A stretch of DNA of 64,000 nucleotides from Catonia carolina (lineage: Eukaryota > Arthropoda > Insecta > Hemiptera > Achilidae), in assembly GCA_035578175.1 (NCBI GenBank), contig JAQMRL010000003.1, forward strand, positions 108,848,469 through 108,912,468. The letters are read 5' to 3'. Each line of letters begins with the position of its first letter. Position 1 is the stretch's first letter. This document shows positions 24,998-36,143 of this stretch, one piece after another. Both the position numbers and the translations under genes were made by a program. Below the pieces are notes generated by a model. The model was given only the letters and a program-made list of their open reading frames with translations, did no database searches and was not told where the DNA came from.

Positions 24998-26100
24998 GTA
25001 ATCAACCGACTCTATCACAAACAGTTGTACAGCAAAAACTCTTTTAAAATACTTTTATAAATATGTATCCTTTTTTAACTGACCTTATTGTTACTTTTTC
25101 ACTCTAATATCTACTCTTTACCTTTCATAAATTAAGTACTAAAAAAATCGTTAACCATAACCTTTTTCGATATTGTCACAATATATTTTTAACAAGGAGA
25201 ATTTTCGTAACTTAATATGAAAGAAAATATAATTACTTTTACTTATAGAACACTCAATAATTTATACATCTAACACTTGATTTAGGACATATATACTAAT
25301 TTTCTTCCGTGTAACTTTAGAATAGTGGAAAATTATTTTATTCCCTGTCTTGAATAGGCTTGTACGGGAAGGCTGTCATGACTTCATTCTTCTTGAAGTC
25401 ACTAATTCATTTGCCATTTTTGCGCTTTAAGTTTGGTCTTTAAAATATCCATTGTGGATGTTTTAGTATATAAATGGTTTTCTTTATTTTTTCTCTGTCT
25501 ATTAGTTGACGTTATATTAAATTTTATGTTTGCGCGATTCTCAGGCACGTTTTTTTTATCACAGGATGTCTTTATAGTAAAATCATGCAGAGGTCAGCTG
25601 AAAGGTCACCATGCTACTTGCGTAAATGGTATTTCCTTAAAGTTCACTAGCTTTGAAGTGGTTTGGAAGTCTTTTAAAACCTCAGGCCGAATTTGTCTAT
25701 TTTTGTTGTCTAATATGAACACATATACCTTAATTCTTAATAACGGTATACAAAAGAAAATAATTTTTTTTCAATTGAATTAGTAGACTGTTACAGCTTT
25801 ATGAAGTAATATGAATGTTTGATTGTAACGTACACGTAACGATAATTTCTTTCACCTGTTTCTAGATAAGAGAAGCAGGTTTATTGACTTTGTAATGGAT
25901 AATGGTTTAGACGAAACACCCTGTACTAACCAACTTGTATTATTTGAATTCACACTAAAATCAGTATGGTTTGACGTACTAAACTACGGTGTTGTTTTTT
26001 TCTTATGTAAACTACAAAGACTTTGTTATAGTCACTGTAGTGGTGGTAGGAATATTAGTCAATCATCCAATTATTTAGATTTTGAGAGAAATAAGTACAT
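24998..26100. other. Unrecognised intergenic stretch
   Basis: Includes a 116-codon open frame (25433-25783) with hydrophobic start and no recognisable domain. I see no conserved copy in the window and do not call it a gene. Confidence 0.5.
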
Positions 26101-26104
26101 TTAA

Positions 26105-26420
26105 GCAATTTACTCTTTTAATATCAGTTCAAATCAGGAATCGAACCTGGTATTCCGCATTGAGCTGACCACTACAACACGGTTTAGGAATACAGACGAC
26201 AATGGAAACTGGACAAATTACACAATACTACTGTAATTTTACTTTCACTGAATTTGCTCGGCATTTATTAGCTGTAAACAGCCTTAGAAGGTGTGAACCC
26301 ACTTGCGAGTGTCCAGAGCGTAGCCGCCGGTTGGCCGTGACCTGACATCCCCAAAGTTTAGAGACGCAGGGCGACATCCGCGCTTGAAAATTCACTTGAA
26401 GGTCGCAGATATTGCGAAAG
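26105..26420 (-). repeat. R3 repeat with a tRNA-like tail, inverted
   Basis: On the minus strand it shows the GACATCC and CCGGCGGCTACGCTC blocks, followed by a tail with TAGTGGTCAGCTCAA (box A-like) and GGTTCGATTCC (box B-like). It forms the outer end of the inverted block containing gene B. Confidence 0.55.
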
Positions 26421-26939
26421 TAAAATTTTACAAGTTTCTTGTTGATTTTAACAATTGAAGCTGGTTTTTAGTCTTCAAAAATATTTCTGTGTAGGTCAAA
26501 AGCAAATGGTAAAACCATAAATGTAACGATATTATGTTGGAAGTGAATTTAATGAATAACTTTGAAGATAATTATTTTTGTTTCTAGCTATTTAACGTTT
26601 GATGTTAGGTTTTAGTCTACCGTGTCCTTTTTTTCTATTAATATTTTGGGTGTGGTACAACTTCTTTTCAGTTGTAAAGTTTCGAGTCACATAGTCAGAA
26701 GGTTTCAAGATAATATTTGAATACCAATTTTTCTTGTCATTAGTGTTAAGTTTGTATTATAAAGATTAAATACTATTTTAAGCATACAATTTTCGTTTAT
26801 CGGTTGTTTGTTCTTCCAATGCGCCTAGTACAAATTAAAATTTGTTTATTTTTTTTATCGCATCTCCAGAACTTAACCTTTGAGTATAGAAGTTCTGTAC
26901 TAGTGGGTAAGGATTTCCTTTTCTACGCTGATGCCTTTA

Positions 26940-27240
26940 TTTTACTTTACATGTAACTTACGGAACAAAGTTTACTTATCAATTTGCTTAATTTAGCTAG
27001 AAGTCTGTTCTGGAATTTTCTATAAGGTTGAATGCGAACGCCTGTTGCAAGGAGGATGTTTTGGTTGTTATGTAACGTAGCGTTAGAAACGCATTAGGGT
27101 ACATGGACCAATATTCGTAAATCTGTTATTCAACATGCGTCTTTTAACCGAGTCATGAGAGTTCCAAGTTAATCGGCATTATACGTATAGCAATAAATAC
27201 CTCACAGATGTAGCTGTCGGAACAAATTAATCGAAGAGAA
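26940..27240 (-). pseudogene. Jockey-type RT relic, 3' of gene B
   Basis: Minus-strand counterpart of 21340-21600, with the same CGATTAACTTGGAACTC stretch. Degenerate and part of the inverted duplicate. Confidence 0.55.
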
Positions 27241-27579
27241 ACGCTCGTGGAGAATCACCCCGTCGTAGTAAAAAGGTCGTGTGATGTGTTTTAAAAAATT
27301 TTCCGTTAAAGTGAGTAAACTCTCTCGTGCATACTAGCCGTTTAGTTCTTACGTTAAGTTTGCTTTTGTCGAATAGATACCATAAATTTTGATAGGTTAA
27401 CTAGTTCAATTACTAAAATTGAAGACATCAGGATATAACACATCGATTAACACACTGGTAAAAGTTAGATAAAATATTTGCGATCGTTAGTTATTCCGGA
27501 TTATTGGCTTGAATAGAGGTTATAAAAAATAATTCAACATTTTCAGGTATCTTCAGAAAACTTTATTCGACCATCACAT

Positions 27580-30500
27580 CTAATGTTTCATGACATCTAA
27601 TAAAGTCAGAGTTGTATTCTCAAGTTGTGTTTCATCACATTTCTCGCAGTAGCAAAGAAGTAATCCTGCAAAAGAAAAAAATCTTTATGAAAATGGCCAT
27701 AAAAGCATAAAATTATTTCTGAAAAAAGAATCGGAACACGAACTAATGTTCTAGGTAACATCGTAACGGTACAGCGCTCGTCAGCACGCTGTTATTGGGT
27801 AACGTAGACCTATTTCATGATAAGATTATCCGTTTTTATCATAAATCAGAATCTACGGCTGTGCGTCTACAATTTTATTAGTTTTGATAGAAAAAAAATT
27901 GTTAAGCTTTCCTTCAATTTCGAAAAAGTATTTTTTACACAAATTAGTCGAGCGGAATAAAGAATTTCGATTGCAACAACTTGTGACTTACAATTACAGT
28001 ACGTAAGATGACTATAAAATATTCCTAACTGGTAAAAGTTTACGCTAATGCTCGGTACTATTGATAAAGACTAGTAAAAGAAATGAAATAAATTAGCTTC
28101 AATTTCGCAACATAGAAAGGCATTAGGGCACGATATATTGAAGACATAAATCTGATGACTTACTGGAACCTTTTGGAGAAGAACCAACAATAAGGTTGCA
28201 ATTTTTTGTTCAAATAATGATCACAAATTTACTGGTATCATAATCTTATATAATTTACTTACGACTATTACTAAAGAATTTTAAATCATAAGGCGTTACA
28301 TTTTACTACAAAAAGTAACAAATACACAAATATAAATAGAACTATAGTACACTAATTACTCGGCGTGCGACGATTTACTAAAATTATGCATTGTAATAAA
28401 GTAACTTCTTAATGACATTTTTTGAAATTCACTATCAATACAATGAGATATCGTTTTTATTATTCCATACGTCGCTTAATTTTTTCTGTATCCTCATTTT
28501 TTGCAACAGCAAATTGCCGTCCAGTACAGAGTTAAATCGACCGTTGAGGTAGCTTCATAAACGTTCTACATAATTAAATGAAGAAATAAGTGCACTACTT
28601 CGTTTCATCTCTAGCAGTATTCTCTTAGAATGCCGCACTTAACCGCTCTAACAAACACAAAATATTTCAGGTGCATCATAAGACTGGAATGACACGCTTG
28701 CAACAACGATTGGCCTATTATTGGAAAGCCAGAATTAACTGCTATTTGGTTTAGTTTAACTGAAAGTATTTTGCACAAAAATTAGCAAATTATTTAGTTA
28801 CTTATTTTGAATATATTATAAAAAATTAGGAAATTTACTTACTAGGATTTTGATTAAACGCGACACAGAAAGTAACTATACCACGATAAGTTACATATTG
28901 CATGGAAGCGGGATTATATGCACAAACTGGACCAGGAGGACATAACGCGTCACATGTTATACGGTGACAGCGTTGTTGACCTACCCCTAACGCTTCAGAG
29001 TTTGAGAAGCCTAGCGTCATAATCAATAATACTGCTAAACCTAACCCTGAAAAAAACAATAAAGTACATTCACTACTGTGTTGGTTAAAACAATTGAAAT
29101 GTGTTCGTTAAGATTTATTTAGATGCAATACATTGGTAAATAAATTTGTCATTTTCTTAAATAATTGTTTACCCAAAACAGTAAACGATCTTGGGTTAAA
29201 CCTAGATAGCAAACTCACGACGAAGAATACAATAAGGAAGAAGATAAAATTCTAATAGAGTTCAAAAAATTATTGGCTTTTCGGTTAAACTCTGAACTGT
29301 TGATCTTTTCAAGGGTTAAAACCCATATGGACGTATGCCCAAACCAATCCAACAGAAACCCTATTCAAAAAATTGAAAGCAAACTGCTCAATAACATTGT
29401 AAATGCCCGATGTTAGACGCAGCTGAATGAAATCCACCTTGAGTTGCAAGAATCTTTAGTAGCTGAAGAAGGGTGCAAGTGTGCCAATAAGCATGTCCCT
29501 TGGTGAAATTATAAAAAGTAATGAAGTTCAACTTTTGGAAACATAAAATCCAACAGTTAGTTAGGTGACTGAAAAGTACAACGCCTGTTTTTTTAGTGTC
29601 TTCAGAGAAAGATTAACATTAAAAAACGCCTTAAGTATAGGCAACGGTCAAAATTTAAGCCATGCAAAAATATTGTAAAACTTAATGTTGTATTAATAAG
29701 TAAATTTTACGAGACTGGATGTATTTATTTATAAACTTTGTTTTGCTTAAAACAACCAGTACATGATGATTTTTAGTTAATATATTATAATACTATTCTT
29801 ACAAATAAGTAAACAGCATTGGTTTTAATAAATAAATTCCCCGAGACTGGAAGTTTACAAAATCGTAACGTCACATGTAAGTGATGGTGGAAGTACTTGA
29901 GGATGTAACATTTCCACTGGGAATAAATTCATTAATTTGTGTATTGCTACGTTAAAGTTATACGAACGAGACTGTTAGTGGCAGGGCTACAGTGCAAATT
30001 TCGTTACTTTCGATGACACGCCAGACATGTTACGGACTCGTTCTTTGCCGATTGTTTCATATCCAAAGGGTTGTCTCCACAATGATCCCGTAATATTACA
30101 CGGGCAGATTTTCCCTTCCGGGAGTATTTTAAGTATTTTTGATTAAAATCCATTTACACGTTTTTAATTAAAGGCAAAAATTGAAAGTTCGATTTCTAAT
30201 ATTGAAGAGTGTATTTATAAGGAAAAGGGGCTTACCCCTTAACTGTTGACGTGGGGTCTGCCAAACCCCAGGGAATTTTCATGTTTTAACATTGGCAACA
30301 CTGAGAGTCAGATGACCTTGACGCGTTCAGTACCTTCAAGTAAGTTGGTGTTGAGCTCCCCTACGATCTGTTTGCGTTCTAGCTTTTGATTTTATAGTCG
30401 GTACAACAAGTTAAAGTTGCTTTAGGGTCTGTCAGACCCCACCTCACCGTGGGTGTATTAGTTTCGTTCTCATAGTGATTTACAAAAATGGCGTCTGGAG

Positions 30501-32024
30501 ATAAACAGTTTAGGGTTAAAGACCCAGATTTTCCTGATAATGTTATAAAAAATTTAATGTGATTATACTGGAAAAAATTGTGATGGTGAGGGTCTTAGCA
30601 AAGAAGAGCAAACTTTCCTAAAACCCACCCAAAGTGTTCTGCGTTTGTCAAAACCTATATACAATAGCAATAGAAATGTGACTGCTGATAATTGGTTTTC
30701 TTCAATTTAGTTGGCTAGAGAATTTAAAAAAACGAAATTTAATAAAGGTGAAATTCCACCTGAGTTTTTGCTTAAAAAGTCTAGAAACGTACTAAGCTCA
30801 GTTTATGGGTTCACTAGTGACCTCACTCTTCACTTTTATGTTCCAAAACAAAGTAAAGCTGTCATAAGTTTGTCCTCAATGTATCACAAGATGATGAGAC
30901 CGGAAAACCAGCTATAATAGCATTTTACAATTCCACAAAAGGAGGAGTGGAAGTATTGGACCAGAAATGCGCTGGTTACAACACAAGTAGGCGAACAAAA
31001 AGATGGCCTACAGTAATATTTTTTGCAATATTGAACATTGCTGGTGTAAACGCATACGTGATTCATTACTCAGTGCCCAATATCCAGAAACCGACACGCT
31101 TCAAATTTTTGAAAAACCTGGCAAGGTCTTTAGTGGAACTACACTAGAGAAGGCGTATCCATAATGAAGTTCTTCCGAGACAGTTACGGTCTATGGTTGC
31201 AAACCTTTTAGGAGAAACAGTGCCACAGCAAAATGTTCGTGTGGAAGAAAAAAGAAAAAGATTCCAATTGTGTCCTAGAGAAAGAGATAGGTAAGCAAAA
31301 TTTCAATGCAGAAGATGTCAAAACCATACTGCCTGGATTGTAGAGCTGATCTTTGCTCTATTTGTGGAGAAAACTGAGAGACGTTTAGTGTTTATTCAGT
31401 GTAATATCAGCATATTTTTACAAATTTTAAAACCGTGCAGAATTTTTTAGTTTTATTTTAGAATTATTCTGGTTTATTCGAATTGTTTTTAAACTCATAA
31501 TTAAAAGGTGTAAACATTTTAAAATTATCAAATATTTTTTTTGTCTATTTTAGATAGAATTTTAATAAACAATGTTTTTGAGTTCATTTTTCCGAGTGTA
31601 AAATAAAAAGTATTTTTTTGTAATGGTTTAGCGAAGTGTATTTTATTTCTAGCTCTATTCCACATTTCTATACCAGTTTAAAAATGTACTTAAGCCATTG
31701 CATAAAAATAAAAAATTTTAATTTGTATAAAAAATTAAAAAAATTTGAGGGGGTCTGTGAGACCCCACCTCACTGTGAGTGTTCCAATAATACCACCTCA
31801 CCAGTTAAGGGTTAAATGTGCAATTAAATAATTAAACTAAATGAAATCGATACCAAACATTTCGACTGCATTAAGCTCCTCTTGGCATCTTAAAAGAAGT
31901 GAAAAATGCATATATCTGTTTTTTTTTCAAAATATGCTAAAATTAAATGACTGAAACCTAAGACTAAACATTAGATGAAGTAATTACCTTTACAAATACG
32001 AAACCGGTTCATTAAATTGGCCAT
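27580..32024 (-). CDS. Gene B: Kazal-like cysteine-rich secreted peptide, 3 exons
   Basis: This is a paralogue of gene A on the opposite strand. Exons are 32024-31988, 29046-28843 and 27665-27580, all joined in phase 1, with donors GTAATT and GTAAGT and acceptors ending CAG. The product is 108 aa with a signal segment around residues 14-28. Cys residues are at 39, 44, 48, 54, 73, 85, 87 and 90. Residues 44-73 fit a Kazal-like pattern: C-x3-C, then PVC at 52-54, then an aromatic VTY and the closing C73. The stop used by the paralogous third exons is absent, so the protein carries about 18 extra residues after the last Cys. Intron 1 hosts a piggyBac relic. An AATAAA lies just after the stop (complement of about 27566-27571). 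Kazal-type assignment is inference from Cys spacing. Confidence 0.8.
30236..31811 (+). mobile_element. piggyBac relic in intron 1 of gene B
   Basis: Ends share CCCTTAACTG and further inverted similarity (30236 on and up to 31811). The right flank has TTAA (31812-31815); the left has TTAC (30232-30235), a mutated TTAA. The paralogous intron of gene A has the unoccupied TTAA at 13478-13481. A palindromic motif GGGTCTGNNAGACCC recurs near the ends (about 30254, 30426 and 31751). At 1576 bp the element is too short for a full transposase and is non-autonomous or dead. It is antisense to gene B. Confidence 0.85.
30488..31378 (+). pseudogene. Deleted and frameshifted piggyBac transposase
   Basis: The gene opens at ATG 30488 and is soon interrupted by stops. 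A later open piece (about 30711-30917) has the piggyBac block EIPPEFLL...VPKQSKAVISLSSMYH. It is followed out of frame by KGGVEVLDQ and the RRTKRWPTVIFFAILNIAG block (about 30947-31147). A Cys-rich C-terminal end, as in piggyBac zinc-binding tails, lies near 31310-31378. The central catalytic Asp region between the N-terminal part and EIPPEFL is missing. It is inactive. Confidence 0.85.
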
Positions 32025-32118
32025 TATGATTGTCACAAGTGATTTCTTCCTCAAACAGATCAGTTCTGCTTTCTAGTACTAGAAGGATTGAATGTATTTC
32101 GATTCTGCCAATCCAGCC

Positions 32119-32125
32119 TTATATA
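32119..32125 (-). promoter_or_regulatory. TATA box of gene B
   Basis: TATATAA on the minus strand, about 95 bp before the gene B ATG. It sits in a leader almost identical to that of gene A. Conservation across the paralogues is the main evidence. Confidence 0.7.
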
Positions 32126-32199
32126 GGTAACTAATCTACTTGTAAAGACAATTTTTCCCTTTAATGAAATGAAAAAAAATTAAGTCAACTGTCGTTATA

Positions 32200-32890
32200 T
32201 TATTTAAACTTATTTAAAATAAACGTATTTTGTATTAGATTCGGGTGTTAACCATAAATATTTGGATTACTTTCTATTAATGTGTAACAATAAACGAATT
32301 AATTTGATTGGTCATAAATTAATAAAGAAATAAAAAATATTTCATTGATCGTGATTAATCAATTTGCAATCATTACTTTAGAAATATGTTTTAATACCTA
32401 TTGTTTGTAGTTCAAATACAGTAGTTAATTACAATTTTATTTTGTGATGATAGTGGGTTAAAAGTGTTTTATGTATTTTGTATCTGATTCGGGCTTTAAC
32501 CATAAATTTCAGTATTACTTTCTGTTAATGTGTAACAATAAACGAATAAATTTGATTTGTCTTAAATTAATGAAGAAATACAAAATACTTAATTGATCGT
32601 GACTAATGAATTTGCATTGTTACTTGAAAATTGTGTTTTAATACCTATTGTTTGTTATTCAAATTAAGTAGCCCATTACAATTTTATTTTAAAAGTTTTT
32701 TAAGTATTTTGTATCTATTTTGGGTTTTAATCATAAATTTTTGGATTACGTTCTGTTAATGTGTAATAATAAACGAATTAATTTGATTGGTCTTAAATTA
32801 TTGAAGAAATAAAAACTATTTCATTAATCGTGACTAATCAATTTGCAAATATTACTATAGAAATTTGTTTTAATACCTATTGTTTTGTTG
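32200..32890 (-). repeat. Three tandem copies of an approximately 240-bp module upstream of gene B
   Basis: Copies of the segment beginning GTATTTTGTAT start at 32225, 32473 and 32704, giving periods of 248 and 231 bp. Each carries the motif pair 'TTAATGTGTAACAATAAACG' and 'GATCGTGACTAATCAATTTGC' with variation. Gene A and its duplicate have about one copy at the same distance; a weak copy also exists at 48550-48780. Confidence 0.75.
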
Positions 32891-33219
32891 TTAGTAGCTC
32901 ATTAGGTATTTTAAAAAAATAAATTAAAAAAGTACTATTAGGCCAATTCACAGGACCGACCTAATTTCATGACGCCATCAGATTTTACCCTGAAGTATTA
33001 AGAAACGCAATTGTTTTTTCTAAACGGATTGAATGCACGGAAGTATATATAAGTTATTAAATAATATAACTTGCGGACACTGTAAAAAATAAGGTTTTTA
33101 CTCCATTATGATTGCACCTTAATTTTCAATTACGTTGTTCATTTTTTCTAGCATTGTACCAAATATTTAATCAGGGATGTTAATAAACGATGATAAAATT
33201 TTCTTTTTTTGTGGAAATA

Positions 33220-34090
33220 ACGACTATTGGAACCCTTAATAAAATTATTAGAAATATTTTACTTTCTTCAAAAAATTTAACATTGTTTTTCATGAAGTTA
33301 ATAACCATTAATATTGACAATTTACAAAACTAATTTTTATAATTTTTCCGTTATTTCCTAATATTTTTTAAAGTTTTATTCAAAATTCAAGAAAGTCAAA
33401 CATAGATTTGAGAGTACAATTATTTGGTATAAGTGCTATTGTAATTAATTATGCATTAAATAATAAATTATGCATTATCAACCTTGTTTAAAGTGTTCAT
33501 TAAGTGTTAAAACAAAATGTTTTTAAACGTGTTCATATTCCCCAACAGTGTGCTTATGTTACCCTCTTACATAGGGAGTGTGAGCACACGGAAAATACCA
33601 CAAATTTATTCTATTTGTAAATAAAGACATAAATTTAACGATATGAAACTTTACTAACTGCTAAAGAAAGGTGTTTTTTTTTGTTTACCGTTGACTGTTT
33701 TGCATTTACTGCTAACGCAGGCGGAAAGAAAGGTGTAAAGAGTTCTCTTGTAAATATAATGAATTTTTTAATCTTGCGTATTTGTTATTAACAAATTACG
33801 TTAACCATGCCCATAGTACCCTAAGTTACCCTACTTAAAGTTTATGAAATAATTCTTATCAATACCGAAGGACACCACAAGACACTGAAGTAGGTGATGA
33901 AGTCGGTAAGGGCTTCTGGGTGCAAGATTTTCAGCGTCGTGTCAAATCTTTTTTTGTACATTTCTAAATTAGAACAGTTTTGGTGTTATTGCAGCATGGA
34001 TTACTGACCAACATCCTTGCAATTTTATAAGTTTGTGTTACTCAATTTGAGTTTATAGTGTTTGTTTCAATTTTCTTTCAAAATTTGGTC
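33220..34090. other. Unrecognised intergenic stretch
   Basis: AT-rich sequence left of the LINE RNase H relic; no feature recognised. Confidence 0.5.
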
Positions 34091-34099
34091 TTTCGTTAA

Positions 34100-34570
34100 G
34101 ACACACTGAGCACTTTAAAGATAATGAGTTTTACTGACGGTTCAAAAAACGATAAAGCTTTGGCTGGGTAGTTGTCCTCCCGGAGGAAGAAAAACTTTTA
34201 AATACAACTCTGGTCTTTTATAATCTACAACGAGGCTTAAGTAATCAAACAGTAATTCAAGTACGTACACTTATCCTTAGACTATATAAATATTTTCTCA
34301 TTCGCACTGACCCTAAAAATAATATCTACATTTAGGTTCCTAATTTTGTTAAACATTTTTTAATGTACACAAGAATTTTTAAATTAGTAATTAAGTGGTA
34401 TTTATATGGAGCTCATCTCAAGTGGGTATTAATGAAAATGAGGAGGCTAACAAAGCTGCCAAAACGCATTAACCTTACCAAGATCCACACGGTTCAAAAT
34501 CTTATTCAACATCAAACACATTTTGAAAAAACTCGACTTCAAAAGTGGAACGATGACCCCTGAACATGTC
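34100..34570 (+). pseudogene. LINE RNase H domain relic
   Basis: FTDGSKNDKA at about 34130 resembles the first RNase H motif. Downstream near 34400-34470, FIWSSSQVGINENEEANKAAKTH matches the conserved GI.GNE.AD.AAK block. Frames change several times. The RNase H domain is typical of I- and R1-like LINEs. Confidence 0.7.
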
Positions 34571-34589
34571 TTTAGTGGATTGACCTGTG

Positions 34590-34672
34590 TGTATATGTGT
34601 GTGAACAAAATATCTCAACGGAAATCAGTAAGAAGCTGAAAATTGTAACTTACTGCTCACTACTTTGTTTAA

Positions 34673-34707
<35 letters not shown>

Positions 34708-34875
34708 CGCACACACAACACAGACACATACATACACATATGCCAATCGCTAAAATATGTTTTTTTGGGCTGAGGGGATTTGTAAATGTGTATATCCGAT
34801 GAAAAGTCTATTTCTTAAATTCGCCATGAAAACAATACTTTCCTTTCTACATATGCATACAGGTAAGAGAAAGTA
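34590..34875 (+). mobile_element. 3' part of a diverged DINE-like element
   Basis: It has a long CA tract (34672-34740), then the conserved CCAATCGCTAAAA block and a terminal GGTAAGAGAAAGTA. It is diverged from other copies and lacks the left part. Confidence 0.65.
34672..34740 (+). repeat. (CA)n microsatellite inside the DINE-like element
   Basis: Long AC run with interruptions; the central microsatellite of this repeat family. Confidence 0.9.
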
Positions 34876-35089
34876 ATAAATAAAGAAACAATGTGAAGTC
34901 ATGGTGAACTTGATGTTTCCATCAATACCTTCATCATGGTCATAATATATTGTTAGAAATGTTGTACAGCAAGTAATAAATATTAAAATGTGTGTGCACA
35001 GTTAGCACTGTTGTCATTAATTTCATCTTTTCGAATGAGATTTGCTAACTTGCCATTCAGTTATTTCCTTTGGCTATTCAATTTATTGA

Positions 35090-35600
35090 ATAGCTTCCTT
35101 CTTTGATTCGGACATCAGGGCAAGATCGTCTGCAAGTGCTAGGCACGGACGCAAGTCCTTGTAGCATGTTAAGAGATCTTTTTTCCAGAATTCTAGGAAC
35201 CTTTCCAGAGATCTTTCATGATTTAGTCCAAAATGACGCTAATAGCATCGGTAACAGGCCATCACCTTGTTTTAGCCATGTTATGATTTACAAAAGACTC
35301 ACTAATTTATTCCTGAAATTAAATTTTGAAGTCTATTTGATGAGATGAATAGTCTTCTTACTAACACCATATTCCTTTAGTTTGTTAACCAAGGTGCTCC
35401 TGTCCATCAATTCGTAGATTATTAACAATATTATTATAAAATAAACGTAATTTTCTTTTACCGCCAACATCAGAAAAATAACAAACAAAACAAACATTAT
35501 TTTTCTGTTGTCTGAAGATATGACTGTCATCTTTAGGAAATGAATTTTGAATCTGAACCTGTAGAAAAATAATTTCGTGTTGTAGAACGACAACAAAAAT
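35090..35600 (-). pseudogene. LINE reverse transcriptase relic
   Basis: On the minus strand, LVNKLKEYGVSKKTIHLIK (about 35390-35333) is the palm region before RT motif B. QGDGL is followed by LALADDLALMSES (about 35140-35090), the (Y/F)ADD catalytic box. Internal stops abound. Different from the Jockey element; RTE-like or a related clade. Confidence 0.75.
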
Positions 35601-35929
35601 ATTAATTTCTAATAATTTTAAACGAATAAGTACTAAACATTATTTAATTAACTATTAATGGAGACGATCAGAAAAAGATTACTAAAACTGTACGGACGCC
35701 TGGACATAATGGAAAACGACCGATTCACATAAACAAAAAGCTAAGATACTAAACAGTTTCTAGAACAAAGGTGTCGGATAAATGGTTTAAAGAAGTCAGA
35801 AAGGATTTTTGGGAAAACTGGAATAAACCAAGAAAACTTAATTTCCATCGAGGAAAATGTCTTGACCAAAATTTGTTTATGATTTATGAGATGTGGCAAT
35901 TAAATAACCGGACTGAGCTAAAAAATATT

Positions 35930-36130
35930 TTATTGATCACCAATTATATTACAAAGTTTATCTCCTTCAATGTACTCCTCTAGCCAATCCCTACAACGCT
36001 TCATACGAATTTTCCATTGTTGTAAGCAGTGCTGGAAGTCCGCTTCTGTCAGCTTGTTTAGAACTTACATCGGTTTTGCTTTCACTGCTTCCACACTGTC
36101 AAATCTGTTTCTTTCAAAGCTCAGATTTTC
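35930..36130 (-). pseudogene. mariner-type transposase C-terminal relic
   Basis: Minus-strand RFDSVEAVKAKP (about 36110-36070), then LNKLTEADFQHCLQQWKIRM and an EYIEGDK-like end (about 35955). These match mariner C-terminal regions. A stop interrupts it. Element S2 is inserted just beyond it at 36144. Confidence 0.7.
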
Positions 36131-36143
36131 TTAGATAATAAAT

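Noticed and set aside
25433..25783. 116-codon frame with a hydrophobic start
   Set aside because: No paralogue in the window, no promoter or splice signals that stand out, and composition like surrounding AT-rich DNA.
28835..29059. Single-exon reading of gene B from an ATG just upstream of exon 2
   Set aside because: That ATG lies in the intron before the acceptor. The conserved TATA box, leader and first exon at 32024 give a better start, and the frame's end reads through the GTAAGT donor.
32200..32890. CRISPR-like array
   Set aside because: The three units are about 240 bp long, similar along their whole length and lack spacers; this is a eukaryotic tandem repeat.
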